NCBI RefSeq assembly: GCF_000355675.1 | Contig: NC_020888.1 | Location: forward strand, 2,002,883-2,066,882 | Reading direction: 5' to 3' | Length of the DNA stretch: 64,000 nucleotides | Origin: Thalassolituus oleivorans MIL-1 | GTDB lineage: Bacteria; Pseudomonadota; Gammaproteobacteria; Pseudomonadales; Oceanobacteraceae | In this document: in pieces, positions 37,431-45,792 of the stretch | Layout of the letters: each line of letters begins with the position of its first letter | Position numbering within the stretch: the first letter of the stretch is position 1 | Position numbers and translations under genes: made by a program | The notes under the pieces: model-generated | What the model was told of the DNA's origin: nothing | The model's input: the letters and a program-made list of their open reading frames with translations, nothing else | Databases searched by the model: none

Positions 37431-38570
37431 TTATCTTTCGTCATTATCGATCAGACTAGCCAATGCCCCATCGCTGAGCTGAACTAACTCTATAAGCTCT
37501 ACTAATAAGCCAGAACATTCAACATCGACAGCATTATCATCATTTATTAATTTAAACTTTTCCTCCATATCTCGCGCACGTCGAGAAAGACGAACGGCCC
37601 CCATTGTTCCAGCGGCACCCTTTAACGTATGTAGGGCTTTCGTGCTTTCATGCCATTGTTTGGTTTGCCAACACAAAGCAACTTCCTCAATGATTGTTTG
37701 CATTTCTGGTACAAACATACTCTGCATTCTTTTAAATAGGTTCTTATTATTATTGAATCTTCGCAGAAGACTTAACTTATCTTCAATCAATTCATAAGAG
37801 CTATCGTTCGTCGATACATTTTTATCCTCAGTTGAGGTTCCCATCCCCACCAATAAGACCGTATTTACTAGCTCTTCAAGATCAACTGGTTTACTGATAT
37901 GAGCGTTCATTCCAACCGCAGCACAAGCCTCACGGTCTTCTAATGAGACATTAGCCGTCATAGCCACGATGGGGAGATTATTCCAACGGCCATCAGCACG
38001 AATTCTTCGTGTGGCTTCTAAGCCATCGATATCGGGCATTTGAATATCCATAAGAACAAGGTCATAAACACAAGTGCCTGATATAACTTTATCAACCCCC
38101 TCAATCCCGCCTGTCGCTAAATCCACGTTAGCGCCCTCGGCAGCTAAAAGTTCATAAGCTATTTCACGATTAATAATATTATCTTCTACCACTAACAAGT
38201 GCTTACCCTTTAAACGCTGCAAACGTCCATTGTTTTCGACTACAGGATTTTCCCGATTATTCAACACTCGCTCTACCGATTCAGATAACTGCAAAGGTGT
38301 AATCGGTTTACTTAAAAAGTCACTATAAACTGGTATGTCATCGCCAAATTCATTCCCGATTAATGCCCGTCCATATGCACTTATAATAATAATTTTTGGA
38401 GCATCTTCGCCCATCAAGTTAACGATCGACTGCGCAACATCATCGCCATTAATATCCGGCAACTGCAAATATACTCGACGTTTATTTCAGGAGGTAAAGC
38501 TTTTTCTGGAGCACTGTCTAAGTCATACATTGCCCAATGATTAGCTATGATTGGAGACTTTGAGCATAAA
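37431..38570 (-). pseudogene. 5'-truncated, frameshifted hybrid histidine kinase remnant (receiver-receiver-Hpt)
   Basis: The intact frame (37431-38468, 345 residues) begins with the second half of a receiver domain (QLPDINGDDVAQSI...LSKPITPLQLSESVE), then a full receiver near 90-205 (LLVVEDNIINREIA, VLMDIQMPDIDGLEAT, AMTANV, SKPVDLEEL) and an Hpt domain with HTLKGAAGTMGA. No normal start exists: the first codon is TTG and an in-frame TGA lies eight codons upstream. The missing upstream part of the first receiver reads in another frame between ~38468 and 38570 (IANHWAMYDLDSAPEKALP), so a frameshift broke the gene. No kinase domain remains. The Hpt and second receiver could still be expressed, but loss of function is more likely. 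Confidence 0.72.
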
Positions 38571-38816
38571 TATTCTTTAGTATTTTTCTTATTTTTCTAA
38601 TATCAATAGACTCAACGCTGGAATGAAAAGCTTTGCGATACCAGCTTGATGAGTAAGGACCAAAGGGCTTTATTAACATTGATCGATGAGGGCCCCGCCC
38701 AGAATCTCCTCCACCAAATGGTTTCTAGCATCCAACATCTGCCGTGTACATCCTTAATCGTAAAAACTGAAGTACTATGGAATTACAACTTTTTAATGAT
38801 TTTTAATACACATCAA
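38571..38816. other. Intergenic stretch, no gene seen
   Basis: About 250 bases between the kinase remnant and the LysR gene. A 66-residue plus-strand open frame begins at 38646 but shows no family features or ribosome binding site. It is probably decayed DNA left by the deletion that removed the kinase domain. Confidence 0.4.
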
Positions 38817-39659
38817 TCACAAGAACCAGGGAGTATTGATTGCTGACACCTCACGAAGACCTTTCAAGGCTCTATCGAGGCTTTCACCTCGACCAGACCG
38901 ATATGCAAGGAAGATAGGATAAGTAAATTCATCGGAGTCAGGCATACGAATCAGCCTTCCGTTATCGAGGTAAGGCTGTACCACACGACTACGAAACCAC
39001 CCATTACCGCCAACAGCAAGCATAAACTGCAAAGCTGCAGGTCCGAAATTAAAAGAGTATGCACTTTGTTCTCGCGACGCTAACGAGGCTAAATACTGTT
39101 TCTCTACACCCCTACCCCAGTCGATATAAATGTCTGGCTCAGCCCCCAGAGGACTCTGCACACGAATTAGCTTTTCCTCCAACAATTGCTCCACACAACA
39201 CCCAGCAAAGTAATTAGGTCGATGCAAAATGACAGCATCTAAATGCCCCTCTTCCATCGCTCGATTCAGGTCATTAGCTTCAGCGACGGAGGCATCGACC
39301 GCGACCTCCGGCAGCTCAGCCTCCAACCAAGATACCCACTGCGTCAGAAGAGGATTCCATAATGTCGCTTCACTGCCCAATCTGAGACGTTCAGTATGCC
39401 CTTCAGGAATAGCTATGCTCTGACGAGCCCTGCCCCAAGCGGAAATGATCGTATTTGCATAGGGCAGAAAGCGCTCTCCCTCCGGAGTGAGAGACGCGCC
39501 TGCCCGGTTACGGACAAACAAGCGAGCGCCCATCGAATCTTCAAGGCTACGTATTCTGGCAGTGACCGCTGCTTGTGTGACGTGAAGGCTTTCTGCTGCT
39601 CGAACAAAACTTCCAGCATAAACAACCTCAAGAAAAGTACGAACTAGGACAGCGTCCAT
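38817..39659 (-). CDS. LysR-family transcriptional regulator
   Basis: 280 residues. Helix-turn-helix at 1-60: LVRTFLEVVYAGSFVRAAES, LHVTQAAVTARIRSLED, GARLFVRNRAGASLTPEG. The effector domain follows with the usual LysR substrate fold. It diverges from the small-membrane-protein / HPP / hmp cluster across a 111-base gap that contains a perfect inverted repeat at 39668-39696. It is therefore the likely regulator of that cluster. Its effector is unknown. Confidence 0.92.
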   Translation of the reverse strand: MDAVLVRTFLEVVYAGSFVRAAESLHVTQAAVTARIRSLEDSMGARLFVRNRAGASLTPEGERFLPYANTIISAWGRARQSIAIPEGHTERLRLGSEATLWNPLLTQWVSWLEAELPEVAVDASVAEANDLNRAMEEGHLDAVILHRPNYFAGCCVEQLLEEKLIRVQSPLGAEPDIYIDWGRGVEKQYLASLASREQSAYSFNFGPAALQFMLAVGGNGWFRSRVVQPYLDNGRLIRMPDSDEFTYPIFLAYRSGRGESLDRALKGLREVSAINTPWFL

Positions 39660-39667
39660 ATTTGATC

Positions 39668-39696
39668 ACTTTATATTAAATTTATTTATATAAAGT
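39668..39696. promoter_or_regulatory. Inverted repeat, candidate LysR operator
   Basis: ACTTTATAT and ATATAAAGT form a perfect nine-base dyad around an 11-base spacer, starting 9 bases upstream of the LysR start codon and 75 bases before the divergent gene. The layout fits a LysR recognition site. Confidence 0.55.
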
Positions 39697-39770
39697 ACAA
39701 TAATTTATCATTTATTAAAAATATTAAGACCATATATAGTGCATCGCATTCCTACTAGCGGAGTGTAAGC

Positions 39771-39974
39771 ATGAATCTGAACGTTATTAGTCTTCTCGCG
39801 ATGAGCATTTCAACAACTCTCGTACTTGTCTGTTTAGCCATCGTGACGATCTTTGAGCAATCATTACCTATTCATCTTCTGGTAGCGGGTCATGGCACTG
39901 CCATGGTCAGCGCGGTAGGCATCAAACTAGGCTACATCCTTCGTCTTCAGTACCAAGCGCAACAAAAACGATGA
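39771..39974 (+). CDS. Small two-helix membrane protein
   Basis: 67 residues with two probable membrane helices (SLLAMSISTTLVLVCLAIVTIF and HLLVAGHGTAMVSAVGIKLGY) and a basic tail LRLQYQAQQKR. It resembles small transmembrane proteins near HPP-family genes and PpyR-like sensors, but the length is too short for a firm call. Its TGA overlaps the ATG of the HPP gene (ATGA), so they are translated together. Confidence 0.6.
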   Translation: MNLNVISLLAMSISTTLVLVCLAIVTIFEQSLPIHLLVAGHGTAMVSAVGIKLGYILRLQYQAQQKR

Positions 39975-40732
39975 AAAGAAATTCTTTACTGATATATAGC
40001 GTGCTTCATTATCTAGGAGTTCAGTCTGATACAACATCCCACACAGAGAAGCTAATTTCTGGAATCGGAGCGGCAGTAGGTATTCTCGCCATATATAGCG
40101 TGCTCAGTGCATACCCCACCAACCACCCCCTTACATTGGTCATGGCATCGGTCGCAGCATCTGCAGTATTGGTATTTGCAGTACCGCATGGTGCGCTCTC
40201 GCAACCATGGCCTGTCATGGGAAGTTACTTAACATCAGCTGCCCTGGGAGTCACGTGTAGCCACTGGATTCAGCATGATGCGGCGGCTGCAGTAACCGCT
40301 GTCGGCTTTTCGGTCATATGCATGCACTATCTTCGCTGTCTTCACCCACCCGGGGCAGCGGTTGCACTGGTCGCAGTCACTGGTGGGGCCGATATTGAGG
40401 CAATGGGATATCAGTTCATTATGGTACCTGCGTTATTAAACGCTGGCACACTAGTCGGTGCGGCTGTCATATACAACTATGCCTATCCATGGCGACGCTA
40501 CCCGGTACCACTGGTGTATCACACGCCGCATCCCCACCCTTCAATTAGCGAAAACAACCTAATTGAATTGACTGTGGAAGATTATCAGTACGCGCTACGC
40601 CAACAAGATTCATTTATTGATATCAGTCCCGAGGATTTAGCAGAGCTAGTGGAATGCGCACGCGAACACGCCCTTAGCTACCAAAGCTCAGCCTCCACAA
40701 CCACCGACACACAGCCTCATCCTCAGTCGTAA
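39971..40732 (+). CDS. HPP-family membrane protein, possible nitrite transporter
   Basis: 253 residues. Four helices carry the family pattern, including FAVPHGALSQPWPVMGSYL and the name-giving motif RCLHPPGAAVALVAVTGG. The tail is hydrophilic. HPP proteins in plants and cyanobacteria (NrtT1) transport nitrite; bacterial members are poorly studied and some carry CBS domains, which are absent here. Starts in the ATGA overlap with the preceding gene and is followed 41 bases later by hmp. Linkage to hmp makes nitrite or NO-related transport the best guess. Confidence 0.82.
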   Translation: MKRNSLLIYSVLHYLGVQSDTTSHTEKLISGIGAAVGILAIYSVLSAYPTNHPLTLVMASVAASAVLVFAVPHGALSQPWPVMGSYLTSAALGVTCSHWIQHDAAAAVTAVGFSVICMHYLRCLHPPGAAVALVAVTGGADIEAMGYQFIMVPALLNAGTLVGAAVIYNYAYPWRRYPVPLVYHTPHPHPSISENNLIELTVEDYQYALRQQDSFIDISPEDLAELVECAREHALSYQSSASTTTDTQPHPQS

Positions 40733-40773
40733 TAACGACATCGACAACAACTAACTACATACAGAGATCATTC

Positions 40774-41949
40774 ATGCTAAACACTCACCAAATTAATATC
40801 ATTAAAACGACCGCGCCAGTAGTGGGCGCGCACGCGCGTGAGATTACCGATTACTTCTACCCGTTGATGTTCGAACGCTATCCAGAAGTAATTGGGCTGT
40901 TTAATCAGACACACCAGCAAAAAGGCACTCAACGACAGGCGCTAGCAAATGCCTTGGTCGCCTATGCGACTAATATCGATCACCTAGGGGTTCTGAGTCA
41001 TGCCGTCAGCCTTATTGCGCACAAGCACTGTTCATTGAACATCTTGCCAGAACACTACCCCATCGTCGGCGAGTGCCTTATGGAAGCGATCAGTGAGATT
41101 CTGGGAGATGTCGTCACAGAAGAAGTCGCAGACGCGTGGGGAGCCGCCTACCAACAGCTTGCCAGTCTACTAATTCAAACGGAAGAAGAGCTGTATGCTG
41201 CTCACGCCAAGCGCCAGGGTGGCTGGCGAGGCGAAAGGCGATTCCTGATTGAGCGTATAGAAAAGGAAAGCGATGTAATTTCATCTTTCTATCTCACCCC
41301 CGATACTGGTGAGGTCGTAATTGACTTCACACCGGGTCAATACGTCGGAATTGTACTCACGATTGATGGCCAACCGGTTCGGCGCAACTATAGCTTGTCT
41401 GACGCTCCTGGAAAGCGAGGCGTCCGCATTTCGGTTAAAAAGGAAAGCAATGGATTAGTCTCTTCGTACCTTCACAATAAAGCACGCATAGATGACGAAG
41501 TATGGTTGACCGCTCCCGCTGGTGACTTCGTATTACCTTCAACACTTTCACGTCCCGTTTTGTTAGTCACCGGAGGCGTTGGTATCACTCCAGCCATAAG
41601 TATGCTCAATGACTGCATTGCCAGCGGCCAGAAAGTGACCTTCATTCATGCAGCAATCAATGGTCGCCACCAAGCGTTCCAGGAGCTCCTGAGCGAACTG
41701 GAGCGACAGCATGACAACCTGAAATGCGTCACCATCTACGAACAACCAGACGAAATAGATACGCCTGATGCAGTCGGTTATATAGATTTCAGCATACTCG
41801 GACAACACCTGCCTGCTGATCGCAATGCTGAGGTATTCTGTCTGGGGCCAACACCGTTCATGGCGTGCGTAAAACAGATATGTTCGGAACTCCAAGTTCC
41901 CCCCTCTCTACTCCATTTCGAGTTCTTCGGCCCTGCCGAGCAACTATAA
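40774..41949 (+). CDS. hmp: Flavohaemoprotein, nitric oxide dioxygenase
   Basis: Oxidises NO to nitrate with O2 and NAD(P)H. 391 residues. Residues 1-140 form the globin domain with the E. coli Hmp key residues Tyr29 (B10), Gln53 and proximal His85 all at the same numbers. An FAD domain follows (DFTPGQYVGI, RRNYSLSDAPG) and an NAD domain (LVTGGVGITPAISML, FCLGPTPFMACVKQ). It is the last gene of the LysR-controlled cluster and ends at a hairpin terminator. No NsrR-like operator was recognised upstream of the cluster. Confidence 0.96.
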   Translation: MLNTHQINIIKTTAPVVGAHAREITDYFYPLMFERYPEVIGLFNQTHQQKGTQRQALANALVAYATNIDHLGVLSHAVSLIAHKHCSLNILPEHYPIVGECLMEAISEILGDVVTEEVADAWGAAYQQLASLLIQTEEELYAAHAKRQGGWRGERRFLIERIEKESDVISSFYLTPDTGEVVIDFTPGQYVGIVLTIDGQPVRRNYSLSDAPGKRGVRISVKKESNGLVSSYLHNKARIDDEVWLTAPAGDFVLPSTLSRPVLLVTGGVGITPAISMLNDCIASGQKVTFIHAAINGRHQAFQELLSELERQHDNLKCVTIYEQPDEIDTPDAVGYIDFSILGQHLPADRNAEVFCLGPTPFMACVKQICSELQVPPSLLHFEFFGPAEQL

Positions 41950-41974
41950 TCCTGTCCTGAGAGAAGTAGCCTAC

Positions 41975-42016
41975 ATACCACTGACAACAATAGACGCCAG
42001 TGGTATAGTTCTTTTT
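41975..42016 (+). terminator. Rho-independent terminator of hmp
   Basis: Nine-base perfect stem ATACCACTG / CAGTGGTAT with a 14-base loop and then AGTTCTTTTT. Confidence 0.8.
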
Positions 42017-42132
42017 GACCAACAGAATCGCATCGAGAAAAAAACTCTGTGAGCATATCAAACACATTACCATTGAAGATCATTAGCACGCGGGGAGATC
42101 GCGTGCTGGAGACGCCTGCCTTCCATTCTTAT

Positions 42133-42169
42133 CGCCGGACCTGAGCGAGTTTTACATTGAGGTCCGGCG
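42133..42169. promoter_or_regulatory. Long hairpin in the rnk upstream region
   Basis: Ten-base perfect stem CGCCGGACCT / AGGTCCGGCG with a 17-base loop, lying 45 bases before the rnk ATG and with no T-run, so it is not a plain terminator. It may be a leader structure or a weak terminator remnant. Confidence 0.5.
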
Positions 42170-42213
42170 CTTAGCTGCCCTCAATCACAAGAATTCACTA
42201 TCAGGAGACAATA

Positions 42214-42609
42214 ATGCCCACACTTCCGCCCATCGTTTTACTAAACAGCGATTATAAACGCCTTTGTCAGATCCTCGATCAGTTACCAAATCAAACTGGC
42301 CTTGCCGAACGCTTAGGAGAAGAGTTGGATCGCGCAAAGCGTGTTGCTGAAGGAGAGATCCCAGAGGATGTCGTCACCATGAACTCAATTGTCAATTTCG
42401 TAAATGAAGATACTGGAGCCTCGTACCAATTAGAACTGGCCTACCCAGGAGAATGCAGAGGTTCATCTGATAAAATTTCTATTCTCAGCCCTGCTGGGGA
42501 AGCTCTGATCGGGTTGAATAAAGGAGCTTCTATTGAATGGCCAGCCGAAGGTCGCTACATCCACCTGAAGATTATCGGTGTAAGCCATCCCCACACCTCA
42601 GTGGTGTAA
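42214..42609 (+). CDS. rnk: Rnk, nucleoside diphosphate kinase regulator / RNA polymerase secondary-channel protein
   Basis: 131 residues of the GreA/GreB C-terminal type. Central IPEDVVTMNSIVNF aligns with the MPHDVVTMNS core of E. coli Rnk; the C-terminal domain reads ISILSPAGEALIGLNKGASIEWP. Rnk binds RNA polymerase in the secondary channel and competes with Gre factors. The N-terminal coiled coil is shorter than in GreA, as usual for Rnk. AGGAG ribosome binding site upstream. Single gene. Confidence 0.9.
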   Translation: MPTLPPIVLLNSDYKRLCQILDQLPNQTGLAERLGEELDRAKRVAEGEIPEDVVTMNSIVNFVNEDTGASYQLELAYPGECRGSSDKISILSPAGEALIGLNKGASIEWPAEGRYIHLKIIGVSHPHTSVV

Positions 42610-42760
42610 AAATAGCGATTTGCCATTAACGATGCGAACTCCCCTAGGGCGAGTCCTTTTTGCTTATCATCTAAAACTACTACTTTCTCATGATGTACCA
42701 CATCGGGAAGGTCTGCAAATATTCCAGCTGCCAGGCAAGTATGCTTGCTACGGCACCTGA

Positions 42761-42788
42761 GCCCACAAGGAAGTGGGCCTTCTTCTCA
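42761..42788 (+). terminator. Weak hairpin terminator
   Basis: GCCCAC / GTGGGC stem with a six-base loop and CTTCTTCTC tail, ~150 bases past the rnk stop. The last native chromosomal mark before the rearranged island. Confidence 0.5.
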
Positions 42789-42851
42789 ATCAAGTAAGAA
42801 AACAACGGTTATACTTATACTCATCGCAACACTTCAGTGAGATTTAGAGCC

Positions 42852-43016
42852 ATGCAGGCAAGACCCTTTCATCTGCTATTAACCTTATTAGCCCTAACTT
42901 CTACCTGCAAAGCTATGGCTGAGATTTTGTTCGAAAATGAAGCCTTCGGATATGAAAGACCTACCATATTTAGAGTCGCTGTCTTTGACGATTATATCCA
43001 GGCAGCTGATCTATGA
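42852..43016 (+). pseudogene. 5' remnant of a secreted-protein gene cut by an Rhs fragment
   Basis: 54 codons from the ATG at 42852. The signal peptide is clear (HLLLTLLALTSTCKAMA, cleaved before EI), followed by LFENEAFGYERPTIFRVAVFDDY. At 42998 the sequence turns into Rhs-like DNA on the opposite strand, giving a chance TGA at 43014-43016. A normal protein would be much longer; I cannot name the family from 30 mature residues, although ILFENEAF resembles starts of periplasmic solute-binding proteins. Confidence 0.6.
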
Positions 43017-43342
43017 TCTGCCCTTGGAAACTCGCCCGACTCGCCAGCGTAAATTCTACCCGGGTCTGACCTGTTGATTGGGAGCAGACCTTTCCGGGTG
43101 TACAGTAATTAACGTTAATGCCGGTTTCTTTTATTTTGGTGTCAATGAATTCAGCGATTTCATCATTAGCACTGGATTTACGCTCAAAGGCTTCGCGATA
43201 ACTCCCTTGCTCTGCAACGGTTCCCTCACCCTCGAGCGCGTTATCTGTTTTGGAAGCGTACCCTAAGAGCTCTCCGTAAGGAGTATATACAGGATAAGCG
43301 GGTACTTGCTCGTCAGCTTTCATGATCCACATGACGTTGCCG
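42998..43342 (-). pseudogene. Orphan Rhs core fragment
   Basis: 345 bases that match 44711-45055 of the Rhs gene downstream, at about 85-90% by eye, in the same orientation. It encodes the stretch from [20 protein letters not shown] to [10 protein letters not shown] and is open in frame, but has no start, no end domain and no toxin. One flank is a broken secreted-protein gene, the other AT-rich DNA. It is a duplicated or displaced Rhs cassette remnant. Confidence 0.8.
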
Positions 43343-43417
43343 AATATTCCTCATATCAAAACTTTCTTATGTTATTACAAAAGCTGTAGTTTCTTGATAT
43401 TTTTTAATCAAATAAGC

Positions 43418-43861
43418 TTATTTTCTCTCTGTAACTATCACACTAGGAGTGTCAGTTAAAAAGGATTTAAGCTCCAAAACCAATAGATTTAAAATATCTT
43501 CCGGTACAGCATTAGCACTATTTTTATAAAAATAAATCCTGTATTTTTCTTCCTCAAACGGATTAACCATCACTAGCTTAATGTCTTCTCGCCACATATG
43601 GCTTATAAGATTCTTATCTTCAGGCGTAGTAGGTGCAATTCGTATAGCAAATGCATGTTTATCAGAAAACCTCCTTAACTGATCGAAAAGACGATCTCTC
43701 TGTTCTACATCATCAATAAAGACATTAAGTGCATATATTGGCTCATCAGCCAACTGTGTTGTATTTTTATTTGCCAAAACTTGCATTCCTACAGCTATAA
43801 AAAATATTAGGCCGCATAAAAAAAATGTAATTACAGTAAATTTATTACGTTGTATTTTCAT
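43418..43861 (-). CDS. Candidate immunity protein for the Rhs toxin
   Basis: 147 residues from the ATG at 43861, with one N-terminal membrane helix (FTVITFFLCGLIFFIAVGMQVL) and a periplasmic/soluble part with KYRIYFYKNSANAVPEDIL. No family recognised. It begins 17 bases after the Rhs stop on the same strand and has the lower GC content and small size usual of immunity genes. A membrane-anchored form would suit a toxin acting in the periplasm or membrane. Inferred from position only. Confidence 0.5.
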   Translation of the reverse strand: MKIQRNKFTVITFFLCGLIFFIAVGMQVLANKNTTQLADEPIYALNVFIDDVEQRDRLFDQLRRFSDKHAFAIRIAPTTPEDKNLISHMWREDIKLVMVNPFEEEKYRIYFYKNSANAVPEDILNLLVLELKSFLTDTPSVIVTERK

Positions 43862-43878
43862 CAATAACTCCAATGGGC

Positions 43879-45435
43879 CTAGCGATGATGAGCTTCGATA
43901 TTTGCCCTCATTTGGGCATCGACATAATTAAAGATTTTGGGACCTTGCCATGAATTTACGGACGCACAAGTATCACAACCTATCGACGTTAATGGAATGA
44001 CATTATTCCCAATACCTCTTGTCGTTACAAACCAAGCTCCGCGATCGTCCTGAGACAAATTTCGTGTTATTTGTCCATCATGCAAAACATGCAACGAAAG
44101 AGTTGTATTGATAATTGACATACCGTTATCACTAACCGTTGTTAAAACCTTTCCTGCCGGAATTCCATTTCTGGGATCAAAAACCCAATATGTACTACCA
44201 TCAGAAACAGGTTTCGACGGGTCCTGCCCTGGGACTGCAAACCTAGCGAATTGATCAACCATTTCTTTTTGTGTACACGCTAAGGCTGCTGCACAAACTG
44301 AGTTAGGCCCCACAGTGTAGTCATGCCATCCACCTTTCTCAGGTGAATACCCCTTTTGTGCAAAAGAATTATTCGTCTGATTTATCGATTGATTAATCGC
44401 ATTCGTTGTTATCTGCTGCGCCCAATACTGATCAAACGGCTGCGGTGGTGGCGGAGCCGGAGCAGTCACGACAATAGGTGGTTCATTGCAGGATGGACAT
44501 TGTCCATCTGCATACAAGTCCGTAAACCCACTCGGATCATATCGGCTTGCAGGATTACCACCCACATACATATAGCGATTGTACGAATACCAGCGCGTAG
44601 GGTAAGGCACCGTTGGGTCAGCACTCAAAAAGCGCGCGTACTTAGGTGAATAGATACGCCCATTCATGTGTACCAGACCATGCTCTTTCAACGTCTCATG
44701 CCCGGTAAAGCCTGGCAGTTGGTCTATGATCTGGCCTTGGAAGCTCGCTTGACTCGCAGCCGTAAATGTAACCCGGGTCTGGCCTGTTGATTGGGAGCAG
44801 ACTTTTCCGAGGGTACAGTTATTCACGTTAATGCCGGTTTCTTTCATTTTGATGTCAATGAATTCAGCGATTTCATCATTAGCACTGGATTTACGCTCAA
44901 AGGCTTCGCGATAACTCCCTTGTTCTGCAACGGTTCCCTCACCCTCGAGCGCGTTATCTGTTTTGGAAGCGTACCCTAAAAGCTCTCCGTATGGAGCGTA
45001 CACAGGATAAGCAGGAACTTGTTCGTCGGCTTTGGTGATACGCATGATGTTGCCGTGGATGTCGGTGACGGTATCAGCGTTACCGACCAGATCACGGTGT
45101 ATGAATGATACTTTATCTGCTTCGCCTAGCGTTTTATCTATGACCGCAACGGCCTGGCCATTAACTTTGATTGTATGTATCCAGCTTTCTTTATCTACGC
45201 TCTCCCCACTATCAATGATATGTTTGAGGTCGTCATCGATATAGGTCGTACTCAAGTTGGCAGTTGCCTGACGCATGCGTTTGCCACCCGGTTCGTATTC
45301 GAATCTAGTGGTTCGGCCACTCGTCTTAATTCTGAGCGGCTGCTGGAAAGGTGTCCAATCAACAGATGTTCCTCCCATTCTGCGAATAGTACCATCGCCC
45401 CAATGACTAAACTGATCTGCGCGATTATTGCTAGA
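43879..45435 (-). CDS. 5'-truncated Rhs-family protein with C-terminal toxin domain
   Basis: The frame is open from the stop at 43879 to the IS end at 45435 (519 codons with stop); the first ATG inside is at 45378. YD-type repeat ([16 protein letters not shown]) comes first, then the Rhs core end: [23 protein letters not shown], then [23 protein letters not shown]. After this the variable tip (~200 residues) starts with a proline-rich linker ([16 protein letters not shown]) and ends [16 protein letters not shown]. The tip contains several cysteines and [14 protein letters not shown] cannot assign an enzyme class. The N-terminal shell-forming part is lost through IS insertion, so the gene is unlikely to be delivered as a working effector unless another Rhs supplies it. 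Confidence 0.75.
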   Translation of the reverse strand, partial: SSNNRADQFSHWGDGTIRRMGGTSVDWTPFQQPLRIKTSGRTTRFEYEPGGKRMRQATANLSTTYIDDDLKHIIDSGESVDKESWIHTIKVNGQAVAVIDKTLGEADKVSFIHRDLVGNADTVTDIHGNIMRITKADEQVPAYPVYAPYGELLGYASKTDNALEGEGTVAEQGSYREAFERKSSANDEIAEFIDIKMKETGINVNNCTLGKVCSQSTGQTRVTFTAASQASFQGQIIDQLPGFTGHETLKEHGLVHMNGRIYSPKYARFLSADPTVPYPTRWYSYNRYMYVGGNPASRYDPSGFTDLYADGQCPSCNEPPIVVTAPAPPPPQPFDQYWAQQITTNAINQSINQTNNSFAQKGYSPEKGGWHDYTVGPNSVCAAALACTQKEMVDQFARFAVPGQDPSKPVSDGSTYWVFDPRNGIPAGKVLTTVSDNGMSIINTTLSLHVLHDGQITRNLSQDDRGAWFVTTRGIGNNVIPLTSIGCDTCASVNSWQGPKIFNYVDAQMRANIEAHHR

Positions 45436-45498
45436 TGAATCGCCCCTAGTTTCCTAGACACTCTTTAAAGTTACAATGTACTTAAAGAGGAGGCCGAT

Positions 45499-45792
45499 AT
45501 GGCTGGTGAACGATATAACGAAGAATTCAAGATCGCAGCAGTAAAGCAAGTGACCGAACATGGTTACTCCATTGCTGATGTTGCTCAGCGTTTAGGCATT
45601 ACAACTAAGAGCTTGTACAACTGGCGTGATCGTTACGGCGAGAATGCGCAAGCCTACCACGAGAAGCAATCCAGTCATGAAGAGCTGCGTAAGCTTAAAG
45701 CGGAGCTAAAACGTGTCACAGAGGAGCGTGACATATTAAAGGAGGCCGCCGTGTTCTTTGCTGCCGAGTCAAAGAAAAATACACGTTCATAA
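45499..45792 (+). CDS. IS3-family transposase OrfA
   Basis: 97 residues. Helix-turn-helix at the N-terminus (YNEEFKIAAVKQV, SIADVAQRLGITTKSLYNWRDRYG) and a leucine-zipper-like helix (EELRKLKAELKRVTEERDIL). It ends in AAAGAAAAAT, where a -1 slip joins it to OrfB. Identical in copy B. Confidence 0.94.
   Translation: MAGERYNEEFKIAAVKQVTEHGYSIADVAQRLGITTKSLYNWRDRYGENAQAYHEKQSSHEELRKLKAELKRVTEERDILKEAAVFFAAESKKNTRS

Noticed and set aside
38646-38846. 66-codon plus-strand frame beside the kinase remnant
   Set aside because: No signal, motif or binding site; it also overlaps the LysR gene end. Probably chance.
41778-42089. Minus-strand open frames over the hmp end
   Set aside because: Antisense to hmp and its terminator; composition unlike a gene.
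42088-42110. Short GCACGC / GCGTGC hairpin upstream of rnk
   Set aside because: Only six base pairs with no T-run; too weak to call alone.
45032-45244. Plus-strand frames opposite the Rhs gene
   Set aside because: Repeat-driven antisense frames. The Rhs reading on the minus strand has all family motifs.
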